Origin: Anaeromicropila herbilytica
GTDB lineage: Bacteria; Bacillota; Clostridia; Lachnospirales; Lachnospiraceae
DNA: 64,000 nucleotides
Direction of reading: 5' to 3'
NCBI RefSeq assembly: GCF_016591975.1
Contig: NZ_AP024169.1
Location: forward strand, 4,069,001-4,133,000
Shown: positions 60,118 to 64,000 of the stretch, one piece after another
Layout of the letters: the number at the start of each line of letters is the position of its first letter
Position numbering within the stretch: position 1 is the first letter of the stretch
Made by a program: the position numbers and the translations under genes
The notes under the pieces: generated by a model
Told to the model about the DNA's origin: nothing
Seen by the model: only the letters and a program-made list of their open reading frames with translations
Database searches by the model: none

Positions 60118-63100
60118 TTAATATCCGAAGAATTTATTCCCCAAATAATTTTTACCATATAAATAATCATACTGTATCAATTCATACATATGATATAATT
60201 CTTTTTGTTCTTTTGTTAATTCAGTAGAGTGAGATTGATCAGGATTTAATGCAATACCAAAGGATAAACCAGGAGAAACATTATATAAGACGTTTAAAAA
60301 TTTAAAAAAATCTGGTTCTTTTAATCCAAATGTTTGCATAAGTTTAGGCATTAGTTGATAAGAGCTGATATCTCCTAAATCGCACTTAACATTTTTATAG
60401 TTACTCCATGCAACTACAGTTGATAAATGTAATTTATATTTTTTTTCACTTAATGTACTATTACTTGGCAGATAACCCGATTCTATAAAACCCTTCTCTG
60501 CTGGATTTCCGAATCCAGTCATATGATCCCCAAAGAATACGATAATTGTAGGTTCTTTTACATTTTTAAAATACTGTATTAACTCTCCCAATGCCTTATC
60601 AGAATAATGTAAACCTGTTGCTAAATCCTTTAAACCATCTACTTCATTATCTGACAAACCCGTAGCATTGAAATCAATCAATTCTGAACTATTCCATCGT
60701 TTTGATGAATATGCTGGATGATTCTGAACAGTTACTGTTAAATTCATCCATGGTTTTTTAGATTTTAATGAATAATCTTTATATTCTTCTATAATTTTTT
60801 TTGATACTTCTTCATCTGAAATAAAATTTCTTTTTATTTCAGGTCTAACAAAATTATCCATTGTCAAAAATTTATCAAACCCCATATTTGGATATGCTAC
60901 ATTACGATTCCAATTCTTTGCTAAGTATGGATGTAAAGCTACTGTTGAATATCCTTGTGTTTTTTCAAATTGAGCAAGAGAAGAAAATCTTCTTGTAACC
61001 AACTGTTGATAAGGTGTTGATTCAATAGGTAAGAATTCTTTTGAAAACCCTGTCATAACCTCAAATTCAGTACTTGCAGTACCTCCACCAAATATTGATG
61101 TGAATAAATTTCCTGAAATTGAGCTATTTCTAAGCATATTAATTGTAGGAAATAAATCTTCACTAAATTTAACATTAGGTAGTTTGGTTACATCCCAGAA
61201 TGATTCACTCATTATTAATATAATATTAGGTTTAACATTATTTGTTTTCTTCTCATTGTTTTCAATTAATTTATCTACTTTCTTTTTGATAGATAACATT
61301 GATGTTTTAGAATAATCTTGGGGTTTTTTTACATGATAACACTTAATTTCAGCCATAAATGTATTAAAAAATCCGTATTCTTTATAATCTTCGATTGAAT
61401 TCCATCCACCTATAGTATAATAATTACCCAAATATACACTTTTCACAAAAGTTATTAAAATTAGTATTAAAAGAATTGGAATACACATTCTTAACACCTT
61501 ATTACCTATTTTTAACGCCGTAAATTTTACTTTTGGAATAAAATACATACATGTTGTATATATAAGTAATAAAATAATTAATAAAACAATTCTTAAATTA
61601 ACTTCAATTTTAAATCCACTTATAATACTTTTAACTTCTTTAATAAGTGATATATCCCAAGGGAAAAAAGGAGTCCCTCGATACAATAATTTATAATAAT
61701 TTATCAATACAGGTAGTATACAACAAAGACCAATTAACAGTGTAGCTATCCATACTCTTCCACACAACACTTGCAAAATTAGATATAACAGAAATATAAA
61801 AATAAAACTAATTATATATTCCATTTTGTGATGAATAATCCAAACTAAAGTTTTATAAAATGATTGATACTGAATAATATATGAAGTAAATAAAATTAAA
61901 TTAGTTGTATATACTCCTACTAAAAAATATATAAGAATACTTTTATGTAACTCTACAGAATCATCCTTTAATTTCCATGCCTTAAACAATATATAGTAGA
62001 ACCCATAAATAATTAAATATAAAAATATCGCAACGACAATATAAGCAAAATATGCACTATAATTATATGAAACAATCTTTGGATTAGGATATTGTGTAGT
62101 TACAATATACTGATTATCACCATCTATTATAACTTTCAATGAATCATCAAGCTGTTCCATTTTAGTCCCATTAATACCAAAAAAATTCTGACTAACATCT
62201 TTTCCCGAAATTATACTATTCCAAAATATAGTTTTTATATTGATATCATAAAAATTCAGCAAATAAGGCCCAGGCTCAGCATAATGAAAGTCTAATCTTA
62301 ATTTTTGAATTCTATTGTATGGTAATTTAAATGTTAGCTTTTGCCTTACCTCTTTACCTTTTATTGTATCATTTAAAGAATATCCATTACTAAATGGATA
62401 TTCTTTAGACAAATTATCATAAAAAAATAGACAATCTATTGTTTTATTACTTTGCACATTAAAACTTATTCTTACTTCTTGTTGTTTTATAATATAATTA
62501 AAAGCCATAAAACAAAGAATAAATACTGTAAGCAAAGATAGTATAGCAATATTATTTTTTTTCCAATTTATTAATTTTAATATTTGTACCAATGAAAAAT
62601 TTTTATTGTGCTTTTTTTTCTTTATAAAATATATAAGAAAAACACAAGTAATTAATATAAGTACGGTAATAATCCACGCTATAATAAACCACTTAATTTC
62701 ATCAGAGAAAATAAATAACGAATTAACTACTTTACTACAAATAATATTCCAAATGAAATATATTAAATACATACATATTAAGTTTAAAAAAGCATAATGC
62801 GCTATTTTTTTTACAACTCGATATTCGTTTTTTAATGAAGTTTTCAATATCTCAATAATCTTTTGTAATATATTAAAGAAAATTATCCAAAAACATAACT
62901 CAGAAATTACTACTAGCACAAGATTAAAATAATTAAAATGTACTAATTCAGGCTCTATTAAACTATTTGATACAATATATTGGTTTTTCCCGCCAATAAC
63001 AACTTTAAGTCCATTATCCAATCGTTCTACAATAGCACCATTTATTCCTTCGAAATGTTGATTAATATATTTAGATGAAATCTCTTTAATAAATAAAATA

Positions 63101-63453
63101 TTAGACAATTGTATTTTATATAAAACGACTGAGGATACTTCATTATTACTCATCCCCAAATCTATTCTTAAATTTTTTGTTCTGTTTGCTGGTATTGTAA
63201 CATGAATTAATTGTTTCTTAGAATCTCCTTTAATTTCTCCATCCAAAAATAAACTTCCAAAAGGATAGTCTTTATTAAAATCATCATAATATATACGATA
63301 ATCTCTAGTTTGTTCACTTTTTATAAGAAGGTTTACCTGAACGTTATCATTAGCAATATAAGCATTTACTGTAAATAATACACTAAAGATTGTTAATATT
63401 ACAGAAATTATTAATAATAAAATTTTCATATTGTTAAATTTAATATTTTTCAT
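60118..63453 (-). CDS. LTA-synthase-like sulfatase-fold transferase with duplicated N-terminal module
   Basis: 1111 residues. The C-terminal third is an extracellular alkaline-phosphatase-fold domain: NIILIMSESFWDVTKLP near 743, the catalytic Thr in GGGTASTEFEVMTG near 790, and VFFGDHMTGFG near 972, as in lipoteichoic acid synthase. In front are about a dozen helices. Between them a 140-residue extracellular module occurs twice (about 38-175 and 325-465): both have Asp-Tyr-Pro-Phe or Glu-Tyr-Pro-Phe, then Ile-Lys-Gly, Arg-x-x-(N/K)-Leu-Arg-(I/L)-Asp, GING, LDxxLKVxIxGxNQYIV. LTA synthases are normally about 650 residues. It likely polymerises or transfers glycerol-phosphate-type units. Ribosome site weak. 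Confidence 0.88.
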   Translation of the reverse strand: MKNIKFNNMKILLLIISVILTIFSVLFTVNAYIANDNVQVNLLIKSEQTRDYRIYYDDFNKDYPFGSLFLDGEIKGDSKKQLIHVTIPANRTKNLRIDLGMSNNEVSSVVLYKIQLSNILFIKEISSKYINQHFEGINGAIVERLDNGLKVVIGGKNQYIVSNSLIEPELVHFNYFNLVLVVISELCFWIIFFNILQKIIEILKTSLKNEYRVVKKIAHYAFLNLICMYLIYFIWNIICSKVVNSLFIFSDEIKWFIIAWIITVLILITCVFLIYFIKKKKHNKNFSLVQILKLINWKKNNIAILSLLTVFILCFMAFNYIIKQQEVRISFNVQSNKTIDCLFFYDNLSKEYPFSNGYSLNDTIKGKEVRQKLTFKLPYNRIQKLRLDFHYAEPGPYLLNFYDINIKTIFWNSIISGKDVSQNFFGINGTKMEQLDDSLKVIIDGDNQYIVTTQYPNPKIVSYNYSAYFAYIVVAIFLYLIIYGFYYILFKAWKLKDDSVELHKSILIYFLVGVYTTNLILFTSYIIQYQSFYKTLVWIIHHKMEYIISFIFIFLLYLILQVLCGRVWIATLLIGLCCILPVLINYYKLLYRGTPFFPWDISLIKEVKSIISGFKIEVNLRIVLLIILLLIYTTCMYFIPKVKFTALKIGNKVLRMCIPILLILILITFVKSVYLGNYYTIGGWNSIEDYKEYGFFNTFMAEIKCYHVKKPQDYSKTSMLSIKKKVDKLIENNEKKTNNVKPNIILIMSESFWDVTKLPNVKFSEDLFPTINMLRNSSISGNLFTSIFGGGTASTEFEVMTGFSKEFLPIESTPYQQLVTRRFSSLAQFEKTQGYSTVALHPYLAKNWNRNVAYPNMGFDKFLTMDNFVRPEIKRNFISDEEVSKKIIEEYKDYSLKSKKPWMNLTVTVQNHPAYSSKRWNSSELIDFNATGLSDNEVDGLKDLATGLHYSDKALGELIQYFKNVKEPTIIVFFGDHMTGFGNPAEKGFIESGYLPSNSTLSEKKYKLHLSTVVAWSNYKNVKCDLGDISSYQLMPKLMQTFGLKEPDFFKFLNVLYNVSPGLSFGIALNPDQSHSTELTKEQKELYHMYELIQYDYLYGKNYLGNKFFGY

Positions 63454-63480
63454 TAGTCTTTTACTTTGCTGGCTAAATAT

Positions 63481-64000
63481 CTACACTTTTAATTCACTTT
63501 CAATATTTGTTTCCCAGCTAATTCCTTTTCTTTTCTTATGCATTTTCCACTTTTTGCTCCATTTTTTTTCGTATCTTTGTTTATTCTCTTCGAAAATAGT
63601 TCTAAATTTATGATCTTGCAACTTTTTAAAAGATGCTCCTTCAAAATGATGTATAAATGAATCTTCTGAAATAGTTAATTTATATCCCGCCTTTTTAACA
63701 GCTTCTGCATAATCATCATCCTCAAACATTCCAACTCCATATTCTTCATCCAATACACCACATTTATCTATAACTTCTCTTTTTATCAATGTACAGAATA
63801 GTGCTAGTACACTAGGATTTTGGTACTGCTTCCCCATATTGTCCCATGTGTAATTGTATGAAAATGTATTTAACTCATCTATAGAATGATAATGAACTTT
63901 AATTTTCGCTTCATTTCCTATTGAATTTGTTACAGGTCCACACATACCCAATTTATCATCATTTTCAAGATGTTTTACTAATGATGTGAGCCATCCCCTC
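63481..64000 (-). CDS. GT2 family glycosyltransferase, N-terminus outside the window
   Basis: The frame is open to the right edge (about 172 codons seen). RGWLTSLVKHLENDDKLGMC, then GPVTNSIGN and FCTLIKREVIDKCG with GMFEDDDYAEAVKKAGYKL near the end match the acceptor half of GT2 rhamnosyl- or galactosyl-type transferases, including the catalytic Asp of EDDD. It adds a sugar to a surface glycan. It ends 27 bases upstream of the LTA-synthase-like gene. Confidence 0.88.
   Translation of the reverse strand, partial: RGWLTSLVKHLENDDKLGMCGPVTNSIGNEAKIKVHYHSIDELNTFSYNYTWDNMGKQYQNPSVLALFCTLIKREVIDKCGVLDEEYGVGMFEDDDYAEAVKKAGYKLTISEDSFIHHFEGASFKKLQDHKFRTIFEENKQRYEKKWSKKWKMHKKRKGISWETNIESELKV

Overview
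The window reads as chromosome of a low-GC, Gram-positive anaerobe of the Clostridia, most like a plant-polysaccharide-degrading Lachnospiraceae (Lachnoclostridium phytofermentans-like). That placement is inference from AT-rich codon use, strong AGGAGG-type ribosome sites, the YesM/YesN-plus-Lpl-type sugar importer, GH94 phosphorylases, and the absence of outer-membrane genes. Nearly all genes are on the minus strand.

Layout. 1-6335: two very large co-directional proteins of unknown function (the first runs off the left edge). 6336-6959: a dense non-coding stretch with a palindromic operator, half of a dispersed palindrome, and what I read as an undescribed type I toxin-antitoxin locus: a 25-residue holin-like membrane peptide on the minus strand and a convergent, antisense, promoter-to-terminator small RNA on the plus strand. 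6960-9626: a copper P-type ATPase with a CopZ-like domain at its C-terminus that has its own internal ribosome site, under a CsoR-type operator. 9983-15431: an oppABCDF peptide importer. 15755-18531: nitroreductase, TcdA and an HD-domain protein. 19021-22015: a cupin and a LacI-type sensor fused to a degenerate GGDEF domain. 22440-38500: a glycan-utilisation locus (YesN/YesM two-component system, Lpl-type importer, SurA-like lipoprotein, GH30, two GH94 phosphorylases, one with a frameshift near its start). 39200-42103: cysK, an O-acetylhomoserine sulfhydrylase and an Rrf2 (CymR-like) regulator. 42289-44191: a polymorphic-toxin/immunity pair whose toxin is frameshifted near its C-terminus. 44387-48322: a large secreted 5'-nucleotidase with Ig-like repeats. 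49115-64000: cell-surface glycan genes (GtrA/GT2, PglF-like dehydratase, nucleotidyltransferase, GT2, WecB, a GT39-like membrane protein, acyltransferase, an LTA-synthase-like protein with a duplicated module, a GT2 running off the right edge). The part right of about 54.6 kb is visibly more AT-rich.

The most striking non-gene feature is a family of about 270-290 bp imperfect palindromes: seven full-length or nearly full-length copies (18.7, 19.6, 22.1, 31.6, 38.6, 48.4 and 50.7 kb) and one half copy (6.6 kb). The arms differ between copies but the changes are matched on the opposite arm, at several separate helices, while internal loops and a terminal-loop core stay constant. A palindrome with unrelated arms at 35.3 kb carries the same core. 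This is the signature of selection on a folded RNA or a DNA cruciform rather than of a decaying transposon remnant. No transposase gene lies in the window.
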